Assembly (NCBI GenBank): GCA_963722175.1
Contig: CAVRKA010000004.1
Span: 248,001-312,000 of the forward strand
Direction of reading: 5' to 3'
DNA length: 64,000 nt
Source: WHSW01 sp963722175
GTDB taxonomy: Bacteria > Actinomycetota > Thermoleophilia > Solirubrobacterales > 70-9
A model generated the notes under the pieces. It did not search any database, had not been told where the DNA came from, and saw nothing but the letters and a program-made list of their open reading frames with translations. Shown piece after piece: positions 20,860 to 29,260 of the stretch (the first letter of the stretch is position 1; every line of letters starts with the position of its first letter). The translations under genes and the position numbers were made by a program.

Positions 20860-21822
20860 GTGCGCAATCCGTTCACGCGCAAGCCGGCTGAGCCCGACGG
20901 GCCGCCGATCCCGTTCGTCGTCGGCATGAACCGGTCCGGGACGACCCTGCTGCGGATGATGCTCGACGCCCATCCGGATCTGACGATCCCGCCGGAGACG
21001 CACTTCGTCCCCGACCTGATCAAGGCTGCGCGCGAGGACGACGCGACGCCCGAGAGCGCGCTCGAGGCCATGAAGTCGGCCCGCGAGTGGGGCGACTTCG
21101 GGTTCAGCGACGAGATGATGCTCAGGCGCCTGCGCGACCTGCCGAAGATCAAGCCGGGCCCGGCGGTGCGCACCTTCTACGCCGCCTACACCGAGGAGCA
21201 GGGCAAGCCGCGCTGGGGCGAGAAGACGCCGACCTACGTGCAGAAGATGAAGCTGATCCAGCGGGCCATCCCCGAGGCGCGCTTCGTGCACGTGATCCGC
21301 GACGGGCGGGACGTCGCGCTCTCGGTCCTCGACCGCACGGTGCGGGACCTGACCGCCGGCGACATCGCACGTCGCTGGAAGAAGAAGATCACCAAGGCGC
21401 GCGATGACGCGCCGAAGCTCGATCACTACATCGAGATCCGATACGAGGACCTGATCCTCGACACCGAGCCGGTCCTCCGCCGGGTCTGCGAGTTCATCGA
21501 GCTGCCGTGGGACGACTCGCTCCTGCACTACCACGAGCGCTCCGCCGAGCGGCTCCAGGAGATGGCGCGGGCGCTGCCGGCCGAGGGGCGGGCGAAGGAG
21601 CTCAGCGTCGAGCGGCGGCTGAAGACCCACGAGATGACGACGAAGCCGCCGAGCGCCGATCGCGTCGCGCGCTGGCGAACCCAGATGAGCGCCGATCAGC
21701 GCGACGAGTTCGAGGCGATCGCCGGCGACCTGCTCGACCAACTCGGGTATCCGACCGGCCCGGACGCAATCGAGCGGGCCACAGCGCAGATCGACGAAGC
21801 GATCGTCGTTACCAGCGCCTAA
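20860..21822 (+). CDS. PAPS-dependent sulfotransferase, paralogue 3
   Basis: A 320-residue sulfotransferase: P-loop GMNRSGTTLLRMMLDAHPDL near residues 22-40, WGEKTPTYVQKMKL and FVHVIRDGRDVALS in the middle, and the shared C-terminal KTHEMTTKPPSADRVARWRTQM. GTG 20860 follows GGAGGAG in the end of the upstream gene, so it is tightly coupled. A hairpin element begins two bases after its stop codon (21824). Confidence 0.88.
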   Translation: MRNPFTRKPAEPDGPPIPFVVGMNRSGTTLLRMMLDAHPDLTIPPETHFVPDLIKAAREDDATPESALEAMKSAREWGDFGFSDEMMLRRLRDLPKIKPGPAVRTFYAAYTEEQGKPRWGEKTPTYVQKMKLIQRAIPEARFVHVIRDGRDVALSVLDRTVRDLTAGDIARRWKKKITKARDDAPKLDHYIEIRYEDLILDTEPVLRRVCEFIELPWDDSLLHYHERSAERLQEMARALPAEGRAKELSVERRLKTHEMTTKPPSADRVARWRTQMSADQRDEFEAIAGDLLDQLGYPTGPDAIERATAQIDEAIVVTSA

Positions 21823-21823
21823 C

Positions 21824-21860
21824 CCGCGCAAACCGGACGCGAAGCGGAGGATTTGTGCGG
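21824..21860 (+). repeat. Hairpin element copy 3 (core 21833-21851), over the start of glycosyltransferase B
   Basis: The core CCGGACGCGAAGCGGAGGA is flanked by CCGCGCAAA (21824-21832) and TTTGTGCGG (21852-21860). The arms pair over nine positions, one as G-U in RNA. The Shine-Dalgarno GGAGG of the next gene is part of the core, and its GTG start (21855) lies in the right arm. If folded in mRNA the hairpin would cover the initiation site. Confidence 0.7.
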
Positions 21861-22937
21861 ATAGGTCTAGTGAGCAAGTGGTTTGCCAGCGGACAGGCGG
21901 TCGTCACCCGTCAGATCCGCTCGGCTCTCGATGGCCTCGGCCACGAGACATTCGTGCTCGCGAAGGCCGGCAAGGGCCCGCGCGCCAACCAGGAGCGGGT
22001 CGCCGACCCGGTCTGGGACCAGCCCGGCGTCACCGAGGGATCCGAGGCGGACATCCCCGCCGACGAGTACCTGGCGTGGGCCGAGCAGAACCAGCTCGAC
22101 GCCGTCCTCTGCGACCAGAACGACCAGTTCGACGAGCTCGCCGCCCTACGCGACGCCGGCGTGCGGACGATCGGCCGCTTCGTCTGGGAGAGCTTCGCGG
22201 CCGCGGATGCCGAGCCCGCCCAACGCGCCTTCGAGACGATCTACTCGTTCACCCGCGCCGAGCAGGAGCGCTACCGGACGCTCGGGATCGAGAGCCCGCT
22301 GCTGACCTGGGGCTGCCACCCCGAGCTGGTCGCCCTCGCCGGACGCGCGGACACCGACCGCGCCGCCGACGACCTGGTGCGCTTCGTCGTGCCGGGGAGC
22401 TTCATGGGCAAGCGCAAGCCGTTTCCGGAGATCGTCGAGGCGTTCACGCGAGCCAAGGGCGACCACCTGCGCCTGCTGGTGCGCGGTCAGGTCGACCGCA
22501 AGGGGGGCAAGCTCGAGCAGGCCGCCGGCGGGGACGAGCGTGTCGTCATTGAGCTCGAGGACCGCCCCACCGACGAGCACATGCGCCAGTTCGCGGCCTG
22601 CGACGTCTGCCTGTCGCCCTCGCGCTGGGAGGGCCTCGGGCTGCCGCTGTACGAGGCGATCGCCGTCGGGATGCCGTCGATCACCAACGACTCGCCGCCG
22701 ATGAACGAGGTCGTGATCGACGGCGTCAACGGGATCTGCGTCGACTCGGTCCCCTGGGGCGAGGCCGGCTCGGGAATCCCCGCCTTCGACCCGGACTTCG
22801 ACCAGCTCACCGCCGCGATCGAGCGGCTCGGCGACGCCGGCGAGCGGCAGCGGCTCGCGCAGGGGGCGATCGAGCTGCGCGAGGGCGAGCGCAGCTGGCA
22901 ACGGACAGTCCAAGGACTGTCCGAACTACTCCGATGA
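21855..22937 (+). CDS. GT-B fold glycosyltransferase (GT4-like), paralogue B
   Basis: A 360-residue paralogue of the enzymes at 6508 and 23011: RIGLVSKWFASGQAVVTRQI, SALDGLGHETFVLAK, then SRWEGLGLPLYEAIAVGMP and NDSPPMNEVV with the donor-binding acidic pair. It lacks the Gly/Pro-rich inter-domain linker of A and C, but carries a hairpin element at each end instead. Start GTG 21855 is set by GGAGG four bases upstream and by alignment with the paralogues. Sandwiched between sulfotransferases, it probably builds the glycan they sulfate. Sugar donor is unknown. Confidence 0.86.
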   Translation: MRIGLVSKWFASGQAVVTRQIRSALDGLGHETFVLAKAGKGPRANQERVADPVWDQPGVTEGSEADIPADEYLAWAEQNQLDAVLCDQNDQFDELAALRDAGVRTIGRFVWESFAAADAEPAQRAFETIYSFTRAEQERYRTLGIESPLLTWGCHPELVALAGRADTDRAADDLVRFVVPGSFMGKRKPFPEIVEAFTRAKGDHLRLLVRGQVDRKGGKLEQAAGGDERVVIELEDRPTDEHMRQFAACDVCLSPSRWEGLGLPLYEAIAVGMPSITNDSPPMNEVVIDGVNGICVDSVPWGEAGSGIPAFDPDFDQLTAAIERLGDAGERQRLAQGAIELREGERSWQRTVQGLSELLR

Positions 22938-22967
22938 GATCCTCCGCTTCGCGTCCGGTCTCATCGG
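22931..22967 (-). repeat. Hairpin element copy 4 (core 22940-22958), over the stop of glycosyltransferase B
   Basis: The core TCCTCCGCTTCGCGTCCGG is identical to copy 3 in reverse orientation. The arms CCGATGAGA (22931-22939) and TCTCATCGG (22959-22967) are perfectly complementary over nine bases and unrelated to the arms of copy 3. The TGA stop (22935-22937) lies within the left arm. It may act as a terminator or 3' stabiliser, though no T-run follows. Confidence 0.7.
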
Positions 22968-22988
22968 GCGAGGGTTCGAATCTCAAAT

Positions 22989-23018
22989 CACCTTTATGCG
23001 TGTCACCTTCATGCGTGT
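22989..23018 (+). repeat. 15-bp tandem duplication containing two start codons
   Basis: CACCTTTATGCGTGT (22989-23003) is followed directly by CACCTTCATGCGTGT (23004-23018), differing at one base. Each copy carries an in-frame ATG, giving glycosyltransferase C two possible starts five codons apart. Confidence 0.85.
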
Positions 23019-24138
23019 AGGTGTCGTCTCGAAGTGGTTCAACCGCGGCCAGCCCGTGGTCGGCCGCCAGCTGCGCTCGGCGCTCGACGAGCTCGGCCAC
23101 GAGACCTTCGTCCTCGCGCGGCCGAAGAAGGAGCGCGGCCCGCGCCCCGGGGCGCTCGACCGCGACGACGTCTGGGACCAGCCGGGGGTCACCGAGTCCG
23201 CCGCCTACGAGATCGCCGGCGAGGAATACGTCGGCTGGGTCGAGGCGAACGGGATCGAGGCGATCTTCTGCGACCAGAACTACCAGTTCGATGAGCTCGC
23301 CCAGCTGCGCCGCCGCGGCGTGCGGACGATCGGCCGCTTCGTCTGGGAGCACTTCACGGCCGAGCACGTCGCCGGCGCCCGGGAGGCGTTCGACGTCGTC
23401 TATTCACTGACGCGGGCCGAGCAGAAGCGCTACCGGCAGATGGGCCTGGAGACGCCCTACGTCCCGTGGGGCTGCCACCCGGAATTGATCGCTTACGCGC
23501 CCGGCGGCTCCTCCGCTTCGCGTCCGGGGCCGCCGGGGTCTGCCGAGGGACGGGACACGGTCAGCTACGTCTTTCCCGGCGGGTTCCTCGGACACCGCAA
23601 GCCGCTCGAGCCGGTGCTCGAGGCGTTCGCTTCGACCGGCGACCCGCGTCTCCGGCTGGTGATCAAGGCCCAGGTCGACCGCAAGCAGGTCCGCGCCGCC
23701 GAGCAGGCGGCGGCACGCGACCCGCGGATCGAGCTGCGCCTCGGCGACCAGCCGACCGCCGACCACCTGCGCGAGATGGCGAGCTTCGACGTCTGCCTGG
23801 CGCCGGCGCGCTGGGAGGGGCTCGGATTGCCGCTGTACGAGGCGATCGCCTTCGGCCAGCCGGCGATCACCAACGACGCGCCGCCGATGAACGAGGCGGT
23901 TCACGCCGGGGTCAACGGGGTGCTCGTCGCCTCGAGCGTCCACGGGACCGCGAGGTCGGGGATCGCCGCGGTCGATCCGGATGTCGGCGATCTACGGCGG
24001 GCGATCGAGGAGCTCGCCGACGACTCGCGCCGCGGCGAGCTCGCGGCCGGGGCGCTGCGCGTGCGGGACTCCGAGCGTCCCTGGAGCGCGACCGTGGACG
24101 GAATCGGGCTGATGTTGGAAACGGCCGCGAACGGGTAG
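23011..24138 (+). CDS. GT-B fold glycosyltransferase (GT4-like), paralogue C
   Basis: A 375-residue paralogue of the enzymes at 6508 and 21855: RVGVVSKWFNRGQPVVGRQL, SALDELGHETFVLARP, ARWEGLGLPLYEAIAFGQP and NDAPPMNEAV. Start ATG 23011 is preferred because the paralogues begin at the equivalent MRIG/VRIG; ATG 22996 adds five residues through a 15-bp duplication. Neither has a Shine-Dalgarno. A hairpin element (23500-23537) encodes an in-frame Gly/Ser/Pro-rich linker at the same protein position as in paralogue A. It is followed after 13 bases by a fourth tandem-type sulfotransferase. Confidence 0.86.
   Translation: MRVGVVSKWFNRGQPVVGRQLRSALDELGHETFVLARPKKERGPRPGALDRDDVWDQPGVTESAAYEIAGEEYVGWVEANGIEAIFCDQNYQFDELAQLRRRGVRTIGRFVWEHFTAEHVAGAREAFDVVYSLTRAEQKRYRQMGLETPYVPWGCHPELIAYAPGGSSASRPGPPGSAEGRDTVSYVFPGGFLGHRKPLEPVLEAFASTGDPRLRLVIKAQVDRKQVRAAEQAAARDPRIELRLGDQPTADHLREMASFDVCLAPARWEGLGLPLYEAIAFGQPAITNDAPPMNEAVHAGVNGVLVASSVHGTARSGIAAVDPDVGDLRRAIEELADDSRRGELAAGALRVRDSERPWSATVDGIGLMLETAANG
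23500..23537 (-). repeat. Hairpin element copy 5 (core 23509-23527), inside glycosyltransferase C
   Basis: The core TCCTCCGCTTCGCGTCCGG is identical to copy 4. Arms CCCGGCGGC (23500-23508) and GCCGCCGGG (23529-23537) are perfectly complementary with one unpaired base (23528). On the - strand the flank CAGACCCCGGCGGC is identical to that of copy 1, although the two copies lie in opposite orientation relative to the gene. It is translated in frame. Confidence 0.7.
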
Positions 24139-24151
24139 CTTGGAGGGCTTC

Positions 24152-25156
24152 ATGGGACTTTCGGACCAGATCGACAGATACAGGAAGCGGTTCGCGATCA
24201 TGCGTGCCCGTCGCCGCCTGCGCGGGCGCACTCCGGAGCCGCCGCCGGCGCCGTTCGTCTGCGGGGTGACGCGCTCGGGGACGACCCTGCTGCGGCTGAT
24301 GCTCGACTCCCACCCCGAGGTCGCGATCCCGGGCGAGACGCACTGGGTGCCGAAGCTGATCAAGGCATTCGAGCGCGGGCCGCAGACCGGCGAGGACGCC
24401 GCGCATCTGGCGATCGACCACAAGCGCTGGGGCGACTTCCACCTCGACGCCGCCGAGCTTCGCCGGCAGATCGAGGCACTCGACCCGGTCACGGCCGCCG
24501 ACGCTATCCGCGCCTTCTACATGCTCTACGCCGAGCGCGAGGGCAAGATCCGCTACGGCGACAAGACGCCAGGCTACGTCCGGGAGATGCGCCGGATCCA
24601 GCGGGTGCTGCCGGAGGCGCGCTTCGTCCACATCATCCGCGACGGCCGCGACGTCTCGCTCTCGCACATGCGGATGAACTGGGGCCCGGAGACCTACGAG
24701 CAGTCGGCTCGGCTGTGGCGTAACCGGATCCGCAAGGCGCGCAAGATGGCGCCGGACATCGACCACTACATGGAGGTCCGCTTCGAGGACCTGGTCGCCG
24801 ACACGGAGGGCGTCCTGCGCCGGGTCTGCGACTTCATCGAGCTCGACTTCGACCCGGTCATGCTCGATTACCACGAGCGCGCCGAGGGCCGGCTGGCCGA
24901 GAAGGCGCGCGACCTGCCGCGCAAGGGCCGGCCCGACCAGCCCGCCGAGACGCGGCTCGAGAGCCACAAGCTCGCCAAGGAGCCGCCGCGCTCGGACCGG
25001 GTCGGAATGTGGCGCGAGCGGATGACGCCGGAGGAGGTCGCCGAGTACGAGGCGGTCGCCGGTGACCTGCTGCTCGAGCTTGGCTACGAGCTCGGCTCGG
25101 AGGCCGGCGAGCAGCGCGCGGTCGAGAAGGGCGTCACGGCGCCGATCGCGGCTTAG
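24152..25156 (+). CDS. PAPS-dependent sulfotransferase, paralogue 4
   Basis: A 334-residue sulfotransferase with the P-loop GVTRSGTTLLRLMLDSHPEV, YGDKTPGYVREMRRIQ, and FVHIIRDGRDVSLSHM. It has an Arg-rich leader (RARRRLRGRTPEPPPAPF) like paralogue 2. ATG 24152 is fixed by Shine-Dalgarno GGAGGG eight bases upstream. It closes the island formed by purSQ, three sulfotransferases, two glycosyltransferases and this gene, all on one strand with short gaps. The acceptor is unknown. Confidence 0.88.
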   Translation: MGLSDQIDRYRKRFAIMRARRRLRGRTPEPPPAPFVCGVTRSGTTLLRLMLDSHPEVAIPGETHWVPKLIKAFERGPQTGEDAAHLAIDHKRWGDFHLDAAELRRQIEALDPVTAADAIRAFYMLYAEREGKIRYGDKTPGYVREMRRIQRVLPEARFVHIIRDGRDVSLSHMRMNWGPETYEQSARLWRNRIRKARKMAPDIDHYMEVRFEDLVADTEGVLRRVCDFIELDFDPVMLDYHERAEGRLAEKARDLPRKGRPDQPAETRLESHKLAKEPPRSDRVGMWRERMTPEEVAEYEAVAGDLLLELGYELGSEAGEQRAVEKGVTAPIAA

Positions 25157-25283
25157 GCCGAGCAGCTCGCGTAGACGGCTCGCTGCCGGGTAGCCATCAG
25201 ACGAGAGATATGGCCCGGGGCGGCAACCCCTCCGAGGATCGACGCTGCCGCGCGGGCCGTCCAGCCCACGAAAGGAATCGAAG

Positions 25284-25661
25284 ATGAGCACCATCGCAAT
25301 CGTCCTGATCGTGATCGGCGTGCTGGTCGTGATCGGCCTCCTGGTCGCGGCGACACGGCGCAGAGCCCAGGTCGAGGCCGATGAGCGGCGCCACGTTGCC
25401 ACCGAGCACCGCGAGGAGGCATCCGCACGCCGCCTCGCCGCGGAGCGGGAATCGGCGGCCGCCGAGGAACAGGCCGCCGGCGCGCGCCGCCAGGCGGCAG
25501 AGGCCGAGCAGCGCCAACAGGCCGCCGAGCGCGAGCGGGCGACAGCCGACGCGCACGAGGAGCACGCGACGTCGCTCGATCCCGACGCCGGCTCCCAGGC
25601 CAACGGGGAGTACAGCGAGCCGACGACCGCGACGCGGGAGGAGACTCCGCGGAGCTCCTAG
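25284..25661 (+). CDS. Small single-pass membrane protein with coiled coil
   Basis: A 125-residue protein: an N-terminal transmembrane helix (residues ~4-24, IAIVLIVIGVLVVIGLLVAA), then a highly charged Ala/Glu/Arg-rich coiled coil (~28-95) and an acidic tail. Start ATG follows AAAGGAA. It has no recognisable enzymatic motif. Similar small proteins are often annotated as hypothetical in actinobacteria. Its stop codon overlaps the stop of the convergent gene in the sequence CTAG. Confidence 0.75.
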   Translation: MSTIAIVLIVIGVLVVIGLLVAATRRRAQVEADERRHVATEHREEASARRLAAERESAAAEEQAAGARRQAAEAEQRQQAAERERATADAHEEHATSLDPDAGSQANGEYSEPTTATREETPRSS

Positions 25662-26841
25662 GGCCGCTGGACCCGTTGGCTCGGCGCGGAGTAGCGCGCG
25701 ACCGTCAGCCCGCCGGGGAGCGAGCCGAGCCTGACCAGGTCGGACTCGTCGACCTTCTCGGCGAGCAGCGGCTTGGCGCCGGCGAGGACGTTGAGGTAGA
25801 TCGTCTTCGCCTCGCCGGTGTCCGCGTCGACGATGTCCTGCTCGAATCTGACGGCTCCGGCCTTCACGGTCGTGCACGGGTTCGTGTAGCCGCTCCTCCC
25901 GAGCGTGCAGTTGAAGCCGTTCGACTCGGTCGCCGTGCCCTTGAGCGGGATCGCGCGCTTCGCGATCCCGCGGGACGTGGTCCCCGTCGGGCTCCTGGCG
26001 GTGATCACCCGCGAGTTGATGAAGGTGTTGAAGCGCAACCCGCTGAGGTCGGTGAGGAAGCGGGCGTCGAACGCGAGCACCTCGCCCGCCCTCCCGGCAG
26101 GGATCGGGACCGAGTAGACGACCCGTTGCTTGTCGGAGTTGTCGATCGTCAGCGGCAGGTCGCCGGTGACCAGCTGATCGCTCGCGCTCAGGGTCGGAAC
26201 GGGGACCTCGGCGTGCGCTTGGACGAGGTTGAGGCGGCCCTTGTCCTTGACCACCGAGCCGTCGGGACGGTCGGCGCCGAGGACGATGACGTTGCCGCGC
26301 TTCGCCTTCTTGTTCGTGGCGCCGACGATCAGGTTCACGTAGCAGGCGGTCGGCGCGCAGGGCAGCGCCGCGAGGTCGGTGACCGTCGTCTCGGTGTTCG
26401 GGATCGTCAGCGTGCAGTGGTGGTTCCGGTTCGGGCGCTGCTGCTTGCAGAGCACCGTCCGGCTCTCGGACAGGGGTAGGAAGCCCGCGTCGGCCTTCGG
26501 GCTCGGCGAGAGCACGACGCGCGCGGTCACGGTCGGGTTGATCTCGTAGTTCCTGCCGACGCAGCGGGCTCCGGGAGCCACGCAGGTGGTCGAGACCTGA
26601 ACCTCGCCGCTGACCCGAAGCCGGTCGCCGACCGCGATCGGCTCGAACGTCGCCGGGTCGAGGCGCATCGCGACACGGTCGCGGGCGCCCGACTTGCGGG
26701 CGATCGGCACCTTGGTGAGCAGCTCGGAATCGCTGCCGGTGGTCGCCAGCACGGGCGGCGGAGGCGCGGCAGGATCCCGGCACCGGCGGCGGCCGGGAAC
26801 AGGAGCCCGAGGAAGACGAATATGGGCGCAGCGAGGCGCAT
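25658..26841 (-). CDS. Secreted protein of unknown function, apparently frameshifted after the signal peptide
   Basis: The main reading frame encodes ~370 residues of exported-type protein with paired Cys (CVAPGARC, CTLTIPN, CAPTACYV, CTLGRSGYTNPC) and beta-rich sequence, but no start of its own before it runs antisense into purL. A clear signal peptide, MRLAAPIFVFLGLLFPAAAGAG, starts at ATG 26841 in a different frame. One missing base around 26755-26790 would join the two. So it is either a sequencing error or a recently broken gene. No homologous family was recognised. Its 3' end overlaps the convergent gene by four bases. Confidence 0.6.
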
Positions 26842-26972
26842 CGGTGTCGATCCACCCATGTCCTGATCCAACACGCGCGGGGCGCGGATGTCGCGGCACA
26901 CCGGACGAGATGAAAGCCGACGTGCACAATCGCGATACTGGGCGCCTTGCGCCACCACCAGTTGAGAAGCCG

Positions 26973-29231
26973 ATGACGGTCTCGATGCCCAAGCATCGCG
27001 AGCTCGGGCTGACCGACTCCGAGTTCGAGCTGATCTGCGAGAAGCTCGGCCGTGAGCCGAACGACGTCGAGCTGGCGATGTTCAGCCTGCTGTGGTCCGA
27101 GCACTGCGCCTACAAGCACTCGCGCAAGCTGCTGCGCCGGCTGCCGACCGAGGGCGAGCGGGTGCTGATGGGCCCGGGCGAGAACGCGGGCGCGGTCTCG
27201 GTCGGCGACGGCTGGGCGGTCGCGTTCAAGGTCGAGTCCCACAACCATCCGAGCGCGGTCGAGCCGTTCCAGGGCGCGGCCACCGGCGTCGGCGGGATCC
27301 TCCGTGACGTGTTCGCGCTCGGGGCGCGGCCGATCGCGGTGCTCGACTCGCTGCGCTTCGGCGAGCTCGACTCGGAGCGCTCCCGGTACCTGTTCGATCA
27401 CGTGGTCGCCGGGATCGGCCACTACGGCAACTCGATCGGAGTGCCGACGGTCGGCGGCGAGGTCTACTTCGAGGCCCCGTACGAGCAGAACTGCCTCGTC
27501 AACGCGATGTGCGTCGGGCTCGCGCGGGCCGATCGGATGGTGCGCGCCGCGGCGGCGGGGGTCGGCAACGCAGTCGTGTTGATGGGGGCGTCGACCGGGC
27601 GCGACGGGATCGGCGGCGCCTCGGTCCTCGCCTCCGCCGAGCTCGAGGGCGGCGACGATTCGAAGCGGCCGACGGTGCAGATCGGCGACCCGTTCGAGGA
27701 GGCGAAGCTGCTCGAGTGCTGCCTCGAGCTGCTCGGCGCGGACCTCCTGGTCTCGCTTCAGGACCTCGGCGCGGCCGGGCTCACGTCGTCGGCGGGCGAG
27801 ATGGCCTCCGCGGGCGAGGTCGGGATCGAGATCGACGTCGACCGGGTGCCGCTGCGCGAGGCGGACATGGAGCCGTTCGAGATCATGGTCTCCGAGTCAC
27901 AGGAGCGCATGCTGGCGGTGGTCGAGCCGGCGAAGGTCGACCGGGTCCTCGCCCTCTGCGAGAAGTGGGAGACGGGCGCCGCCGTGGTCGGGCGGATCAC
28001 CGACGACGGCGTCTTCCGGGTCCTGAGCGGCGCCGAGACGGTCGGCGAGATGCCCGTCGCGGCGCTGGTCGACGACTGCCCGCTCTACGACCTCGAGCCG
28101 CAGCAGCCCGACGCCTGGATCTACGGGAACGAGAACACCCTGCCCGACCGATTGCGGGAGGTGCGTCCTTCGGCTGACCCGGCCGTCCCCGGAGGCGACG
28201 CCGAGGAGACGGGCGGAACGTTGTTGGTTTTGCTCGCATCACCGAGCATCGCGAGCAAGCGGTGGGCGTATGAGCAATACGACTCCGTTGTCGGATCCCA
28301 CACCATCCACCGCCCGGACGAGGCCGACGCCGCGGTCCTGCACCTGCACGAGGCCGGCGCGACGATCGCGGTCTCGATCGACGGCAACGGCCGCCGGGTC
28401 GCCTGCGATCCGTACGCGGGGACGGTCGAGGCGGTGCTCGAGTGCGCCCAGAACCTCGCCTGCGTCGGCGCGGCGCCGCTCGGGCTCACCAACTGCCTCA
28501 ACTTCGGCAACCCCGAGAAGCCGGCCGTCGCCTGGCAGCTCGACCGCTCGACTCAGGGACTCGCCGACGCCTGCGAGAAGCTCGGAATCCCCGTCGTCGG
28601 CGGCAACGTCTCGCTCTACAACGAGACCGAGGACGGGCCGATCTACCCGACGCCGGTCGTCGGCATGGTTGGCGAGCTTCCCGATGCCGAGCGGGCCGGG
28701 GGCATCGCGCTGCGCGACGGCGACGCGATCGCCGTCTGCGGCCCGTTCTCGCCGTCCCTCGCCGGCTCCGAGCTGGCGAAGCTGCGCGGCGAGCTCGGGC
28801 CGAACCTGCCGCGCCTGCCGATCGAGACGGTCGCCGCCGCGATCGACGCTGTCCGCGAGGCCGTCGCGGCGGGCCGTGTCGCCACGGCCCACGACATCAG
28901 CGACGGCGGGCTCGCCTGCGCGCTGGCCGAGATGGCGATCGCGGGTGGAGTCGGTGCCGACGTGGACCTCGACGAGCTGGTCGAGGCGCGCGGCTGCTCG
29001 GGCGAGACGGCGCTGTTCGGCGAGGGACCCGGGGGCTTCCTGCTCGCCGGCCCGCGCGCCGAGCTCGAGCAGCTGGCGTGCGACGGCGTCGACCTGTTCA
29101 TCGTCGGTCGGGCGGGCGGCGAGCGGGTCTCGATCTCCGCCGCCGATGCCGAGGCCGACGTCCTGCTCGCCGACGCCGAGCGCGCCTGGCGGTCGCTCGC
29201 CGAGCGCCTCGAGGGACCAACGCCGGCGTAA
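26973..29231 (+). CDS. purL: Phosphoribosylformylglycinamidine synthase subunit PurL
   Basis: PurL is the ATP-dependent synthetase subunit that uses ammonia from PurQ to convert FGAR to FGAM. The 752-residue product is of the small-PurL type. It has LLWSEHCAYKHSRK, the ATP/Mg site KVESHNHPSAVEPFQGAATGVGG, and VSLQDLGAAGLTSSAGEM in the first lobe; GNVSLYNET and THDISDGG-type sequence (AHDISDGGLACALAE) are in the second. A hairpin element (28179-28216) encodes the Pro/Gly/Glu-rich linker between the lobes. Start ATG 26973 is chosen; ATG 26985 is four codons in. It pairs with purSQ, 8 kb upstream. Confidence 0.96.
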   Translation: MTVSMPKHRELGLTDSEFELICEKLGREPNDVELAMFSLLWSEHCAYKHSRKLLRRLPTEGERVLMGPGENAGAVSVGDGWAVAFKVESHNHPSAVEPFQGAATGVGGILRDVFALGARPIAVLDSLRFGELDSERSRYLFDHVVAGIGHYGNSIGVPTVGGEVYFEAPYEQNCLVNAMCVGLARADRMVRAAAAGVGNAVVLMGASTGRDGIGGASVLASAELEGGDDSKRPTVQIGDPFEEAKLLECCLELLGADLLVSLQDLGAAGLTSSAGEMASAGEVGIEIDVDRVPLREADMEPFEIMVSESQERMLAVVEPAKVDRVLALCEKWETGAAVVGRITDDGVFRVLSGAETVGEMPVAALVDDCPLYDLEPQQPDAWIYGNENTLPDRLREVRPSADPAVPGGDAEETGGTLLVLLASPSIASKRWAYEQYDSVVGSHTIHRPDEADAAVLHLHEAGATIAVSIDGNGRRVACDPYAGTVEAVLECAQNLACVGAAPLGLTNCLNFGNPEKPAVAWQLDRSTQGLADACEKLGIPVVGGNVSLYNETEDGPIYPTPVVGMVGELPDAERAGGIALRDGDAIAVCGPFSPSLAGSELAKLRGELGPNLPRLPIETVAAAIDAVREAVAAGRVATAHDISDGGLACALAEMAIAGGVGADVDLDELVEARGCSGETALFGEGPGGFLLAGPRAELEQLACDGVDLFIVGRAGGERVSISAADAEADVLLADAERAWRSLAERLEGPTPA
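28179..28216 (+). repeat. Hairpin element copy 6 (core 28189-28207), inside purL
   Basis: The core CCGGAGGCGACGCCGAGGA matches the common core at 16 of 19 positions, with the compensatory 6/14 flip seen in copies 1 and 2. Arms CCGGCCGTC (28179-28187) and GACGGGCGG (28208-28216) pair at eight of nine positions. The upstream flank GCGTCCTTCGGC resembles the flank of copy 2. It falls in the linker between the two PurL lobes and is translated in frame. Confidence 0.55.
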
Positions 29232-29260
29232 CGGAAACCACTTTCGCCGGACGACAGGGC

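Noticed and set aside
22968..22985. tRNA T-arm-like sequence (GGGTTCGAATC) before glycosyltransferase C
   Set aside because: No acceptor, D or anticodon stem could be folded around it, so it is not a tRNA gene or a convincing remnant.
24140..24151. TTG at 24140 as start of sulfotransferase paralogue 4
   Set aside because: The extra codons consist of the Shine-Dalgarno region GGAGGG itself; ATG 24152 is the proper start.
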